Positions 1 to 10,578 of a stretch of 64,000 nt of DNA are shown piece by piece (position 1 is the first letter of the stretch; each line of letters begins with the position of its first letter). The translations under genes and the position numbers were made by a program. The stretch comes from Podospora pseudocomata (Eukaryota > Ascomycota > Sordariomycetes > Sordariales > Podosporaceae). The notes beneath the pieces are model-generated. The model was not told where the DNA came from. It did not search any database and saw only the letters and a program-made list of their open reading frames with translations. The stretch spans positions 3,571,501-3,635,500 of the forward strand of contig NC_085887.1 of assembly GCF_035222375.1 (NCBI RefSeq), written 5' to 3'.

Positions 1-374
1 TCCGCACAGAGTTGTTTCACGAGCAGGTGAGGGAGATGTACAGCTGGGAGAATGTCGCGGTGAGGACGGAGAGGGTGTATAACGGTATCTGCGGCGCGAT
101 TTCGGAGGGGGAGTTTTATGGGTATTATGAGGGGGATAATGCGAATAATAGCTGGAGCGCGACGAGGGGGCGGTCGGGGGTGCAGAGTTTTGCGTTGATT
201 GATCGGCTGAAGCGGTATTACGGGTGCGGGATCTGGGCGGGGAAGCTGTTTTGCTTGTGTGTGATTGTGGATTATTTGCTGTTTTTGTTTTTGGAGCTGT
301 GGTTTCCGAGGGAGGTGATTGATGTTTGTCCGGATTGGCCGAGGAAGAAGAGGAAGGATTTGAGTAGGGAGTAG
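1..374 (+). CDS. gpi3: GPI-GlcNAc transferase catalytic subunit (PIG-A/Gpi3), 3' end only
   Basis: Partial gene running in from the left edge; the reading frame begins at base 3 and stops with TAG at 372-374. PIG-A/Gpi3 transfers GlcNAc from UDP-GlcNAc to phosphatidylinositol on the cytosolic face of the ER, the first step of GPI-anchor synthesis. About 123 residues are visible. They carry the family's C-terminal pattern: a YSWENVAVRTERVY stretch ending the glycosyltransferase fold, then a single hydrophobic segment (LFCLCVIVDYLLFLFLELWF) and a short basic tail. The catalytic domain lies outside the window. Family assignment rests on recognising this C-terminal pattern, so it is good but not absolute. 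Confidence 0.8.
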   Translation, partial: RTELFHEQVREMYSWENVAVRTERVYNGICGAISEGEFYGYYEGDNANNSWSATRGRSGVQSFALIDRLKRYYGCGIWAGKLFCLCVIVDYLLFLFLELWFPREVIDVCPDWPRKKRKDLSRE

Positions 375-651
375 GGGAGTTTTTTGTTTTGTTTTTTTCT
401 GGTCAAGCAGGTGTTTTGGTGGGATGGGTTTGTGTATTTTATGTGGAATTTAGTATAGAATAGTACACCCCAGTAGGAATAGGATTCTCGTCATGTTCGC
501 CGACTAGGTATGCAAGGCAAGTATGAATCCCCCTTCTTTGCACCAACACTATCATGTATGCTAACATTTTCTCCAGATGGTCAAGAAGGAAGGGAGAGAA
601 AAAAAAACACCATGGGTATCATCTTCACTCTCCCCACCTCAACCACTCCCC

Positions 652-1710
652 CTATTGCTGCCTAAACCCATGCCCGCCCCCCATCCCGTACGGCCTCAAC
701 ATGCTCAGGCTCTGCATAATCACCCTCAGCTCCGCCCTCTCCTCCTCGTCCCAGTACATCTGCCCCTTTGCGATGCTGTTCTGCCAGTCCCCGACCATGT
801 TCTGGATATCCCTCAGCAAGTCGTCCGCCTGTGCCATGTTCTCGATCGTCTTTGGGTGCGTCGACCAGTGGGACTCCTGCGCGGACCAGATCTTCATCCG
901 GAGCTTGAACAAGGCGCGGAGGAGCTTGATGCACCGCTGGACCTCGACGGGAGAGGCTTTGGCCTGCTTGGAGAAGTCGCTCGGTTTGGGGAGCGGGTTG
1001 TTGACGGGTTGGGGCTGGGGTTGGGGTTTCCTGAGGGTAAAAGGGCGGGGCGGTGGTGGTTTGGAGTCTTGTTGCTGTTGCGGAGGCTGTGGGGGGAAGT
1101 TGTTGTAGCCGCGGTTGGAGGCGCCGAGGCTGTCGCTGCTGTATCTGGTGTCGGGGGTGCTCACGCCTCCGCCGTAGGAGCTGGGGTTGCTGCTACCGCT
1201 GGTGTAGATGTTGGTCAGGCTGTTGTGTTGACTGTTTGGTGTCGGGGGGGTTCTGGGGGGGATCGGGTGGTTCTGGTATTGGTTTGGCCCGAGATGCTGA
1301 TTGAAGCTTTGCGTTGGGGGAGCATACGAAGATGGGGCAGGCTGGTACTGAACGGGGACCGGAGGAGCAGAGTATTGCACCGGTGTCGGTGCCGGGCGGC
1401 CGTATCCCAGGTCGTATTGCGATGCTGCTGGAGGAGCGGGATTTTGAGGGGGAGGGCGATATGGCAGGAACCCGCCGTTGTTGTCTTCCTCGATGGGGCC
1501 GAGGTTATTGCGCCCGGGAAGAGCCCCTGAGTATCGAGATGAGACAGACATGGAAGAATACCTCTGCGAATTCATGCCTGCGTTTCTCGGAGCCGATTTG
1601 TTGTAGTCCGCCCCATAAGGGTTATCATTGTTCGGGGCTGCTTGGGAGGATGCTTTGAGAGAGCTCATGCTCTTTCGGCGATCAAGCCATCCTTTGACAC
1701 GGCTGGCCAT
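652..1710 (-). CDS. unknown protein, Pro/Gln/Ser-rich with a helical C-terminal domain
   Basis: Single-exon gene of 352 residues starting at the ATG at 1710 (MASRVKGWLDRRKS). Residues about 20-230 are low complexity, rich in Pro, Gln, Ser, Tyr and Asn, and look disordered. Residues about 235-340 form a compact, probably helical domain without obvious low complexity (VQRCIKLLRALFKLRMKIWS, then IENMAQADDLLRDIQNMVGD). No signal peptide, membrane segment or catalytic motif is visible. I do not recognise the family; the domain layout resembles many conserved fungal proteins of unknown function. The long open frame on the opposite strand (577-1530) is an antisense shadow made of Val/Gly/Leu-rich translation. 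The promoter is in 1711-2475. Confidence 0.75.
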   Translation of the reverse strand: MASRVKGWLDRRKSMSSLKASSQAAPNNDNPYGADYNKSAPRNAGMNSQRYSSMSVSSRYSGALPGRNNLGPIEEDNNGGFLPYRPPPQNPAPPAASQYDLGYGRPAPTPVQYSAPPVPVQYQPAPSSYAPPTQSFNQHLGPNQYQNHPIPPRTPPTPNSQHNSLTNIYTSGSSNPSSYGGGVSTPDTRYSSDSLGASNRGYNNFPPQPPQQQQDSKPPPPRPFTLRKPQPQPQPVNNPLPKPSDFSKQAKASPVEVQRCIKLLRALFKLRMKIWSAQESHWSTHPKTIENMAQADDLLRDIQNMVGDWQNSIAKGQMYWDEEERAELRVIMQSLSMLRPYGMGGGHGFRQQ

Positions 1711-2475
1711 GGTTGATGATCTTTACAGATGGTACAGAAAAGAATAGTACAATACAGCAAAGGCAATGACTGAGGTCTGTCCAAAGGGGCAGCAAGGAGG
1801 AGGTTATGCAAGATTGTATTTCTGACTCTGAGTTCAAGTTCCAGTCAGAGGAGCCAAAGAGTAAAGAGCATACTGGGGGCAAGTGCAAGGTGAGGGAAAG
1901 ACGAGGACTTGATGGCCGCCGAGGCACACCAGGGGACTTTTGGTGGCCAAGCAGCCCATCCGGTCCCCCTTGACAGGTATTTGTGTATCTCGACAGCCCG
2001 CACTGTGTACAAGTTGAGCGTGTAAGCCGTGTGCAAGAACAGCCGCTCTAGAACCCCTGCACGTAGAGCTGAGGCTTGCATTAGGTCGCCTGCAGCTAGG
2101 GTAGCTTTGGGCGCGCCAAACGACAGTCGGATTGGGCATTGGCACAAGGCTCTCAAGGGAGCCTTTATATTGGCAGACTCGTAGTTCTAGCCCCCAAGGT
2201 AGACTCAAGATGGCTTAGAGATGGGGATGGTTCGCGGTTCGAGATCTCCACGGAAAGGGATCGATATCGGTGTCGTCTTTCTCCGGAGCTGGCTGACATT
2301 CACTGCCTAATCCAGCTGCCCCCTTCTCTCTTTTCGAGTATGGCTCTCTTCCGCTGGATACCTATTCTCACGACTCCCGACTCAAAGCTGTTGCAACAAG
2401 TAAGAGCATTATGGATGGGTTTTCTCTTGGGTCTGCGAAACAGAACTCAACATTTCCAGTGATCCTGGGCTACCC
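1711..2475. other. intergenic: promoter of the 652-1710 gene, 3' flank of the Hsp70-like gene
   Basis: No gene is supported. Short overlapping frames on both strands lack splice context or protein-like composition. It contains an interrupted palindrome, TTTGG-GCGCG-CCAAA, at 2106-2120, about 400 bp upstream of the minus-strand ATG at 1710. Confidence 0.6.
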
Positions 2476-5339
2476 CTATTCCAAGGCTATCTTCCTCGAC
2501 ACCAATGTAGTCTCCCCACTCTTGATGCTTACAGTCACCTCGTCAAACACCTGAATCTCAACCACGACATGGAACTGCAACTGCCTCCCTTGTTGCTTAT
2601 TTCCCGTCTCCACGGGAACAATATGTGCCTGCGGAACATCGGTCAAATTGACCTTCAATGTATACATCTGTTCGGACTCTAGGTTGGATATTAGCAAAGG
2701 GTTAATCATCATCAACATTTGCCATGACCTGTGCGTACCCTCTTTGACCATGCTCATCGCTGTCGGTGCCTTGTCTCTTGACGAGGACAAAAATACAACA
2801 TCCCGAAAGACGGCCGCCGGCTGTTGTGGGACTCCGCGCCCACCTCGTTTGTTCTGCAACTGTGTGCCAGGGAATTCGCTTGCGTTCATCGAGAAGTGTA
2901 ATTCGTATCTTGCCACTGTGGGTTTGTTGGGGAGAATCGCGTCGCCTTTCTGGATAAACCAACGGATTTGGTCCGTTGCCCATTTGATGCCCTGGGCATC
3001 GACATCGATGTCGCTGCGGGCGTGGTTCTCGTACGAAGCGAATGGCCTGCGCACCTTGATGCCGTAATATCGTGGGCAGCTTATAACATGCTTGGGCTTC
3101 TCAGTGTAGACACCCAGAGACTTGATGATGGCACCTCTGGCGACGGCAGCCCACGAGCCGTTTCCTTCTTCAAGCTCAATCTTTTGCTTGGTGCAAAACT
3201 CCTTGACCCTTTGGATCAGGTATTTGTTCTGCGCAAACCCGCCAGAAAGGAAGACGGTCTGTGAAGGTTTAGCGTGTGTTCACAGCCATCAGGCGTGGGA
3301 GGGCGGATTGCTTACCTTGACCGGAAGCTCTTCTCCCAGCTTGATTTGAGTTACAGCTTGCTGAATAAGATAGACAGTCTTGTTGACCGATCGGTCAAAC
3401 ATCTTTTTCAGGTCGGCCCTGGTAGATGGCATGTAAGAATACGCCATCAGCACATTGGTCACAATAACTTACGGTGTTATACTCAGCGCTCCGTTCGAGA
3501 CACCTTTCATTTCCTCAGAGATGCGGAAGCTCTTGGGCAAATAGATAGGAGCTGTTAATCCGCTCTCCTTTCCGTCGTAACTGTGCTTGATGACCTGGAA
3601 CTTCTCTTGTATGCCGCGAAGTGTAGGCCTCATGATAGTGTGCCCTCCAGCAGCATGCTTGACACCTTCCGTGGTGAGCTGCTGCCAGGCCTTGTCCCCT
3701 AACTGGTACGCTGCGAAAGCCTCGAAGTCATCGTCGACGCAAGTCGACCCACAAGTAGCGCCTGGGAAAAAGTTAGCGAGCCCAGTCAGGCAACAATAAT
3801 CAGCAAGCTTACCCAAAGGATTTCCGACTTGGTCCAGCTTCATCTCCTTCTTCTCGTAGTCAATGTCCACAACTTTGTAACAAGCAAGATCCTATCACAG
3901 CAGGTCTGATTAGACTTGGTCTTTGTCATGAATGCTATGGAAAGACTCACAACGGTCCCACCGCCAGCATCGACCACAATGAAACAATCATTCTGTTTTG
4001 CCTTATTAGTCAAGTTCAACACCGGCCAAGGTAGCCATAAACTGCGGGCTCGTACCTTTCTGAACCGCACCCGGTTGTTCTTCCATGCCTCACGAAGCGT
4101 AAAGTGAGCACAGGCAACCGGCTCGGAGACAAATGAAATGTTCTCCAGCTTGGGGAAGAGGTCATGATTAAAGGCTGCCCGAACGGCACGGTACGTAGAG
4201 TTGAGGGCTCGGTCTGACCAAATCTACTTGATGAGTTAGCCACATACAGTACAAGGCATGGGAAAATAAGCACCTACTGCTGGATGAGTGACAGCCAAGT
4301 CTATGGCAACATTTGACAGCACATGCCTGCCAAGCTCAGTGGTGATGATCTTTTCTGTCTTCTCTGCAACCTCATTTAAGTAGTCCTTGACAATCTCCTC
4401 GGGTTCTTTGGCAAGATGCTCCGGAATGCCGTTCTCGATCACTTCCTCCTCGCTGAGGTCCAGATCGCGAAGTTCCTTGAGCAACTCGCTCAGGGTCCGC
4501 AGCTCATCGAGGCGAGTGCCCATTGCCTCGAGCTGAATCTTTGTCTTCTTCAACACCAGGGAGTTATCGTCAATGTCGTAGCCATACTGTGCACAGCCTT
4601 TAGGCGTGACGGAGTAGGACAGTTGGGATGGGACTTTTTCCTGCTCTTCCTTTGGTGGCCAAGCTGTGATTACTTTGATGTCTTCTGTGAATTCCTCCAA
4701 CCCGCGATGTTTCAAGTTGTTGGCAGATACGGGCAAATAAGCAACACCTGGTTTTGCCCGCAACATCAGCGTGACATCTACCTAATGGGCAATCAAGGGG
4801 CTGGACGTACCGGTGTAGGTGGTGCCATAGTCAAGAGCAATCTGCAGACGTGTTTCTCCTGTTGGTACAGCGGCCGGCTGTGCTGGTGGAGGAGGTTTTG
4901 GCATGACATCGGGCGTTCGTTGGCCTTCAAATTGCAGTTGGACTGATCGCTGTCCCTGGCCACCCTGGGTTTTCACATTGACCTGACCTCCAAATGATGG
5001 GGCTGTCAGAGGCGGCATAGGGCTACTGAAGCTTGCCGGGCCCGGGGGTTGCCATTGGGATGGCGGAGCTGAAGCTGGGGGACGGGGATTTTTTTGAGAG
5101 CCATATGCTGATGCCGAGAGCTTGTATGAAGACGGGGATGTAGTCGACGCCGGGGCATCGTTCGTGCTCTGGGCAGCGGGAGAGGACGTTCGTTGCGGAG
5201 CTGTGTGCTTGTTTGAGAACAGTCCAGGAGGTAACCCCGTGAACGTGAATTGCCCAAATGCTTCAGATGTTGAGCCTGATTGTAAGGGGGGAGGTGGCGG
5301 CGGTTTAGCGGTAGGAGGGGGTGGTGTCGAGGAAGCCAT
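2476..5339 (-). CDS. Hsp70-like ATPase (HSPA12-like), eight exons
   Basis: Exons on the minus strand: 5339-4811, 4747-4278, 4223-4056, 3992-3951, 3891-3813, 3761-3473, 3418-3316, 3258-2476. All junctions are GT-AG and keep frame, giving 820 residues. Residues 1-165 are a Pro/Ser-rich disordered tail. The actin/Hsp70 ATPase fold then shows phosphate-1 (IALDYGTTYTGVAYL, about 167-181), phosphate-2 (VVDAGGGTV, about 395-403) and the adenosine motif (VFLSGGFAQN, about 562-571). The C-terminal 200 residues are not a standard Hsp70 substrate-binding domain and there is no EEVD end. This places it with the divergent HSPA12-type Hsp70-like proteins, common in filamentous fungi and of poorly known function, rather than with SSA/BiP chaperones. 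Introns 3 (3993-4055) and 5 (3762-3812) are multiples of three without stops. It shares a divergent promoter with the 6007 gene. Confidence 0.88.
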
Positions 5340-6006
5340 GATGCCAATAATGCCAATGGGTTGAAGCGAGGTGATTCAGAACATCAGAAAGAAACACTTG
5401 AAGCAAGATGCATGTATCTGTAAAGTAAAGAGGTGAGAAGATATGGAAGTTCCTGTCCGGTCAGACAGAACACAGAGATGATGCCCCTCCAAGGGGGTTT
5501 GCCCTGGGCCTTGCGCCCCCGGCCTGAACAATTGGATGATCCATGTCGGTTACGGATACACTCAAAGCGCTCGCATGGTGAGGCTGGATTCATGGGACTG
5601 GTGAGAGGAAGTGTGAGTTGGTTGCGCCGCGCACCACCCCGCTGCATGTGGCGCCTACTAGCGCAATATGCTGCGCCTTCCTTCAGCTTGGGCTGGGGAG
5701 CTATGAGGGGGGAGGGGCAGTAATCAGTTACCACTCCGTTTTGTGCACTGTGTGCAATGACAAACAAACTGCATGGACACAAGCCTGAGGTGTTGATGGA
5801 AAGGCACCATTTTTCAGCTCTGGCGGGGGGTCGGCAGCACAGAGACGAGATAACCCGATGGGTGATCAGGCTACGGAGGAGGCGATGCACCTTCTTGGTG
5901 CTCATCTCTGTCTTGCTACTTCGTGCGATGCCATCACCACCCTTCGCGGTTCAGTTCCTTTCTTTTGAACTTGACTCTCTAGGTATTCCACCTCCTCGTC
6001 GTCAGC
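5340..6006. promoter_or_regulatory. shared divergent promoter region
   Basis: The 667 bp lie between the ATG of the Hsp70-like gene (5339, minus) and the ATG of the coiled-coil gene (6007, plus). No protein gene is supported here. No TATA box or known operator can be pointed to with confidence. Confidence 0.55.
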
Positions 6007-9000
6007 ATGGCGAACATACCCAACAACTTCGCGACGCCGGAATATCCGGATTTACGGCCTGATGTTCCTCCTCGCGGATCGTCTACTGCTCGAAACATCT
6101 TTGACAAAACCAAGAAAAAGGTCTCCAACCTTGCAAGGAAAGACAGGCCAACAGAGAAGCTCAAGCAAAAGAACGATCCAGATATCCTCAACAAACTATC
6201 ACGAGAGCGCCAGGACCAGTTGCCTGTTGAATTGCTGAACGAAATTGACGTCGACAGGCTTGCTCATCTCCACTCACACATTCTCAAGAGAGTTTCGGAA
6301 AGCAGGATATGTCAAATCCCTGAAGATCGGGTTCGGTATATAGCCAACCACCATCCGCACAGACTGGCTGTCGTCTTGACAAAAGCACCTGGGCTTATGG
6401 GCTATCTCAACAACAAGGAGGTCGGAATATTATCAGAGCTCGATGCACCTACATTTCTGAAACTGCCCGATGTGGTCAAGGAACGGCTCTCCCAAGCATG
6501 TCCAGAGTACTACCAACGGATGATGTCCCAACCCCAGCATGCTCTTCCACACCAGCCAGCACCAAACACACATTCTGGTGATCCTCATGCTCGCGCTCAG
6601 CAACCTGTGCGGTCCGCGTCGGTTCAGCCATCACCTTCTGACGCCCCGGTTCTTCCTCCTGTAAATTTTACCACAGGTCCTCGAATGGATGCGATTCAGG
6701 ACGCCTATTCACCGGTGAATGCCACTCTTCAAGCGCCGTTCAGCGGTTCCCACCCCGAACATGTAATACAATTCCCGCCACCATCAACCACGATCGGTCC
6801 CCGCACCTATTCACTTCCACACAACACCTACCACTCACAATTTTCACGATATCCCCTGTCTTCTTCCAGCCCTCCCCCTTCCTCTAGCTCCCCTAATAAC
6901 GGACTGCCTGTCAGTCAGACGTCTTTCGGTACGCCCGCTGCAACTCTCGTCACTCCTTCAATATCCTTGGGGCTCTCGAGGTCCTCCAGTCCAACGGGAT
7001 ACTTCAAGCCAAACCCTCAGTCTTATTCAGGTCTCCAAGGTCCCTTGAACCAAAATGGCAACAGACCTACACTACAAGATTCTGCAGGACCACCCCCAGC
7101 CGTCCCACCTAAAAGCATCGCCCATCACAGCTTTGAGATGGCCCTTCCAAACACCCAGGCTCAAGGAGAACTGAGCTTGCCTATCCAAAACCCAGACCCT
7201 CAGAGCTTCCGGGCACGCCAACAATCCCAAATCCAAGGAGAGCCTGCTGATCAACTTACCAAGGATGAGAGAATCCGCGACCTGGAGGCTCAGGTCGAGG
7301 CCTGGAAGATTGAGAAAACCACCTTGACCCAGAAGGTAGCAAGCTTGACGGAGAGTTTGGAAAGCGAAAGAGAACGTTTGGAGAGCGAAAGGAAGAACAC
7401 AGGTACTCTCCACCAGAACATCGGTTCCCTGAAAAACGAGAAGGGGCGACTGGAAAATGAGAAGAAGCTGGTCGAGGACGAGAAACAGCGAGTGGAACAC
7501 GAGAGGGACGTGCTTGAGAGGGAACAGATCAAGTTGGAAGGAGGGATCAAGAAATACTTGGCTGCTAAGAAGTGGAAAGGCCTGGAGCAACAAAAGACCG
7601 CTTTTGACATGATCATTGACTACTGTAACGAACAGCTCGCCTCAGTGGCAGATTGGGAGGACTATGACAAAAAGCAAACGGCACGGGTGGAGGATATCAA
7701 GTTGGAGAATGAACGCTTGGTGCAGAGTTTGAAGGACCAAGACGAGCTCATTGCAGAACGCAACAAATGGTGGGGGGAATTTGAGGCCTTGGACAACCGT
7801 CTCAAGCAACTAAACCCGGAGCACGAACGAAGACTTCAGGAAGAGAAAGACAGACACCAGCTCCAGCTCCAGGAGGAGAGGAACCGGCATCAGCACAGGT
7901 TTAATGCGGAGATGGGCAAGCTCAATACGGAAATAGAGGCCTTGAAAAGGAAACTCGACAGTCATAAGGCCGATCAACTTGCTGCGACGGAGAAGGTCCG
8001 AACAACGCTTCAAGCCGAGATCGACACACTGCGACAGGAGAAGAACAGAATGCAGACACAGTACCAATCGTACAAGGATGCACACGACCAAAAACTCCAG
8101 AGGCTGACGGAGGAGCATGAGGTGGCTTTGAGCCAGCAAAAGATCGATCACGAACAGAAGATGCAAGCATTCCACGCTCAATGTCAAGACCTCATCAACC
8201 AAGTCGGTATACAGTGGGAACTCAACAAACAACAAGCTGTCAAGGATCTCGAGAACAAGGTCCGCTTGCTGGAGAGCAGCCTGGTCGACAACTCGGACGA
8301 CTATCGGCCGGCAACTGATGATCACCTTCAAGTCGACTTTGACCAGCTCAATCTCGACATCAGCAAAATAACGCATAACTTGCCTGCGGTTGACTTTTTC
8401 CAGGTCAACCAGCTAGACTCTGGCGGGTTTTTGGAGAGGGAAGGGAGGGATCAGCTGAGGTTCCTGTTGCAGGGCATCTTCTGGGAGCACATGATGTATG
8501 GCTTCTTTTCTGCTCCTTTCGGGCTCGGTGCCTTGGGTCCCCAGCAGGGGAAGCAGAGGCTTCTTGAAGTTTGGATCGCCTACCGCAAATTACTTGGGAC
8601 GGAGAAGTCTGAGGGTATGTGTCTAGATCACGACTACGCAATTTTTCCAATGTTAACAAACTCGCTCGTTAATATAGTTCGCTTGCCCATTGGGGAGTAT
8701 GACATGGCAACGATTGAAGAAGACTACGTCAATTTCCTCCGGAATGACAAGGAGACCAACAAATGGAGATCGTCCACCTTCCAGGCCGTCATGGCGGCCT
8801 TGCTACCGAAGAAGGACAAAGCTCACTCGCCTATGTCCGACTACCTGAGCTCGCCATTCTTCCAGAACCGCAACAATGTCCGCGAAAATATACTAACAGA
8901 ACTTCGCCGCATATGCGTTGGTGGAATCCCGCAAGCCATCGAACAGACGGTTGAGAAGATGGTGTTCAAGGCCAGCGAACTTGCTCTCCAATTCGGGATG

Positions 9001-9219
9001 CAACGGTCAGAACTTGGCCTTATGTTTCCTCGAAGGAACACCTTGGTTCTGCTAGGTCAAGATTTTGTGCTTTGCTATGACAATGATGCCGAGCATGGGA
9101 TGCAGAAGCCCGTGTTCCTCAGCGTATCTCCGATGTGCTACAAGACAGGTGATGGGAGGAAGGATACCACAACTACGAAGGTGATCTCGCCTGGACAGAT
9201 ATATCCACACGCCCAGTAG
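6007..9219 (+). CDS. large coiled-coil protein of unknown function
   Basis: Starts at ATG 6007 (MANIPNNFATPEYPD). Read as one exon it gives 1,070 residues. A probable in-frame intron at 8615-8677 (GTATGT ... ATATAG, 63 nt) would leave 1,049 residues. Layout: basic N-terminus; a leucine-rich helical region at about 55-175; a Pro/Ser-rich linker at about 180-420; long coiled coil at about 425-770, with heptads rich in Glu, Lys and Gln; then a globular C-terminal domain of about 280 residues (from about 780) with aromatic and hydrophobic core. Such proteins are often named in databases after viral A-type inclusion or myosin-tail proteins, but that similarity reflects coiled coil only. I do not recognise the C-terminal domain. 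It lies directly upstream of another large orphan gene on the same strand. Confidence 0.85.
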   Translation: MANIPNNFATPEYPDLRPDVPPRGSSTARNIFDKTKKKVSNLARKDRPTEKLKQKNDPDILNKLSRERQDQLPVELLNEIDVDRLAHLHSHILKRVSESRICQIPEDRVRYIANHHPHRLAVVLTKAPGLMGYLNNKEVGILSELDAPTFLKLPDVVKERLSQACPEYYQRMMSQPQHALPHQPAPNTHSGDPHARAQQPVRSASVQPSPSDAPVLPPVNFTTGPRMDAIQDAYSPVNATLQAPFSGSHPEHVIQFPPPSTTIGPRTYSLPHNTYHSQFSRYPLSSSSPPPSSSSPNNGLPVSQTSFGTPAATLVTPSISLGLSRSSSPTGYFKPNPQSYSGLQGPLNQNGNRPTLQDSAGPPPAVPPKSIAHHSFEMALPNTQAQGELSLPIQNPDPQSFRARQQSQIQGEPADQLTKDERIRDLEAQVEAWKIEKTTLTQKVASLTESLESERERLESERKNTGTLHQNIGSLKNEKGRLENEKKLVEDEKQRVEHERDVLEREQIKLEGGIKKYLAAKKWKGLEQQKTAFDMIIDYCNEQLASVADWEDYDKKQTARVEDIKLENERLVQSLKDQDELIAERNKWWGEFEALDNRLKQLNPEHERRLQEEKDRHQLQLQEERNRHQHRFNAEMGKLNTEIEALKRKLDSHKADQLAATEKVRTTLQAEIDTLRQEKNRMQTQYQSYKDAHDQKLQRLTEEHEVALSQQKIDHEQKMQAFHAQCQDLINQVGIQWELNKQQAVKDLENKVRLLESSLVDNSDDYRPATDDHLQVDFDQLNLDISKITHNLPAVDFFQVNQLDSGGFLEREGRDQLRFLLQGIFWEHMMYGFFSAPFGLGALGPQQGKQRLLEVWIAYRKLLGTEKSEGMCLDHDYAIFPMLTNSLVNIVRLPIGEYDMATIEEDYVNFLRNDKETNKWRSSTFQAVMAALLPKKDKAHSPMSDYLSSPFFQNRNNVRENILTELRRICVGGIPQAIEQTVEKMVFKASELALQFGMQRSELGLMFPRRNTLVLLGQDFVLCYDNDAEHGMQKPVFLSVSPMCYKTGDGRKDTTTTKVISPGQIYPHAQ
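8615..8677 (+). other. probable 63-nt in-frame intron
   Basis: GTATGT donor after GAGAAGTCTGAGG, acceptor AATATAG before TTCGC, and an internal TGTTAAC-like branch region. Removal joins GAG-GTT-CGC and keeps frame. Retention would add 21 residues (starting GMCLDHDYAIF) at the start of the conserved-looking C-terminal domain. Both forms are open, so only transcript data can decide. Confidence 0.65.
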
Positions 9220-10578
9220 AAGGTTGGGATCCCGTTCAAGTCAAGTACGAGTTGCAAGTCGGGTCGTCGGGTTCATGAGTGGTTGGTTGGCGACTAGATT
9301 CTCAACGCAGATTGCTGCCTTAATTCACGTCGCCTAGTTAGACAGGTGCTTGGATTATTGTCTCAAAGTCCAACATCTTTCATCATTTAATCTTGACCCT
9401 CTTTACGTGGTCTCATATTTCACACGAAAGACTCAGGGTTAATGGTGTGGCCTTAAGAACCCTTCATGTTAAATTCATGACCCCAACAGCAAGATCCACA
9501 CCAAGTCCAAACGCATCGTAAATCCATGAAGAAAAAGACAGGAACAGGATGTCTGTGAAACCGCAGTCTTTATGAGAGCAATGATATTAGGCGTTGCTTA
9601 ACAAGCTAACAGATTTGCTGTTGATTCTGCCGGGAACCTGTTAGCACACAGGGTTAGACCACGGGGAATCAGCCCCACTGTGGTCCACTCTGTGCGACGG
9701 GAGCGTGGAATCACTTCATCTTCTCAAGTCTCGACCTCGTCCAATATATCTCCTCCAGCCGCAGCGATGAAGCACCAGATTGTCCGCTATTTCCCAGATT
9801 GCTCTCATTCTTCTGGTCGACTCCAAGTAGCCGAACCCTCACTTTGTGGCGTCTAGCCGCATATTTCACGTCGCTCTGGGCGGTTCTCGAGACGAGGCTC
9901 TGGCCATCGATAACACCAGTCCAGAACAAGCTTACACCTCATGGCCGCACAGTGCGCGTGCTACAGGCCCCCAGCATAGGGACTTTGAATCCAAGTCTTC
10001 CCTCTCTTATCACGGCACAGTAGCTCGAGTGCAGTCGAGACCTAAGCAAGTTGTCGGACCTGAACGAGCCTCTCATTGGCCGTCCGTCTTGTCATCCCGC
10101 CAAGAAGGATGAAGCCGCATTTCCTCTTACAGACGCGCCTGCAATAGCGTGGGCCAAGCTGAATGGTTCGCTCAGCCAGAGTAACCGATCAAACACCACA
10201 TTGTTGAGGAGGACGATGGCACCTTGACCCAACGCAGACTCCCCTGCGGATGGGGTCTGCCAGAGAACATGGCTCAACCAGGTACCCGGGCTGCGGCTTG
10301 TGAGCATCCCGATGCCACCTTTCGAGGAGCCTTGTGGCTGTCCATTGACATGAGACACACTGACCACACCAAGTAGATGGACTCAAGGCACAAGAAAACT
10401 CCACCAGGTGATGGCAATCCTTGTGGAATCAGACATCAACGCCCTCTACTCGACAAGATAACGCTTTTCACACCATTGGGTCATCCACTCTCCTCAACTT
10501 ACCACCTCATGGGGCTGGCAGCCTATTACAGGATGAGCTAGGACTCGACGACTGGTTTACAAGCAAAATCATCTCACG
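9220..10578. other. 1.36-kb intergenic region, may hide a 5' exon of the next gene
   Basis: No complete gene is supported. Frames on both strands at 9711-10404 are short, lack ATG-plus-splice structure and have mixed composition. The last 170 bp (10411-10578) reads as protein-like in more than one frame on the plus strand, starting with an ATG at 10411 (MAILVESDINALYSTR) that stops at 10459. This may be an upstream exon of the 10579 gene. Confidence 0.5.

Noticed and set aside
577-1530. 317-residue plus-strand frame opposite the 652-1710 gene
   Set aside because: Val/Gly/Arg/Leu-rich translation produced by the antisense of Pro/Ser/Tyr codons; the minus frame has the better start and composition.
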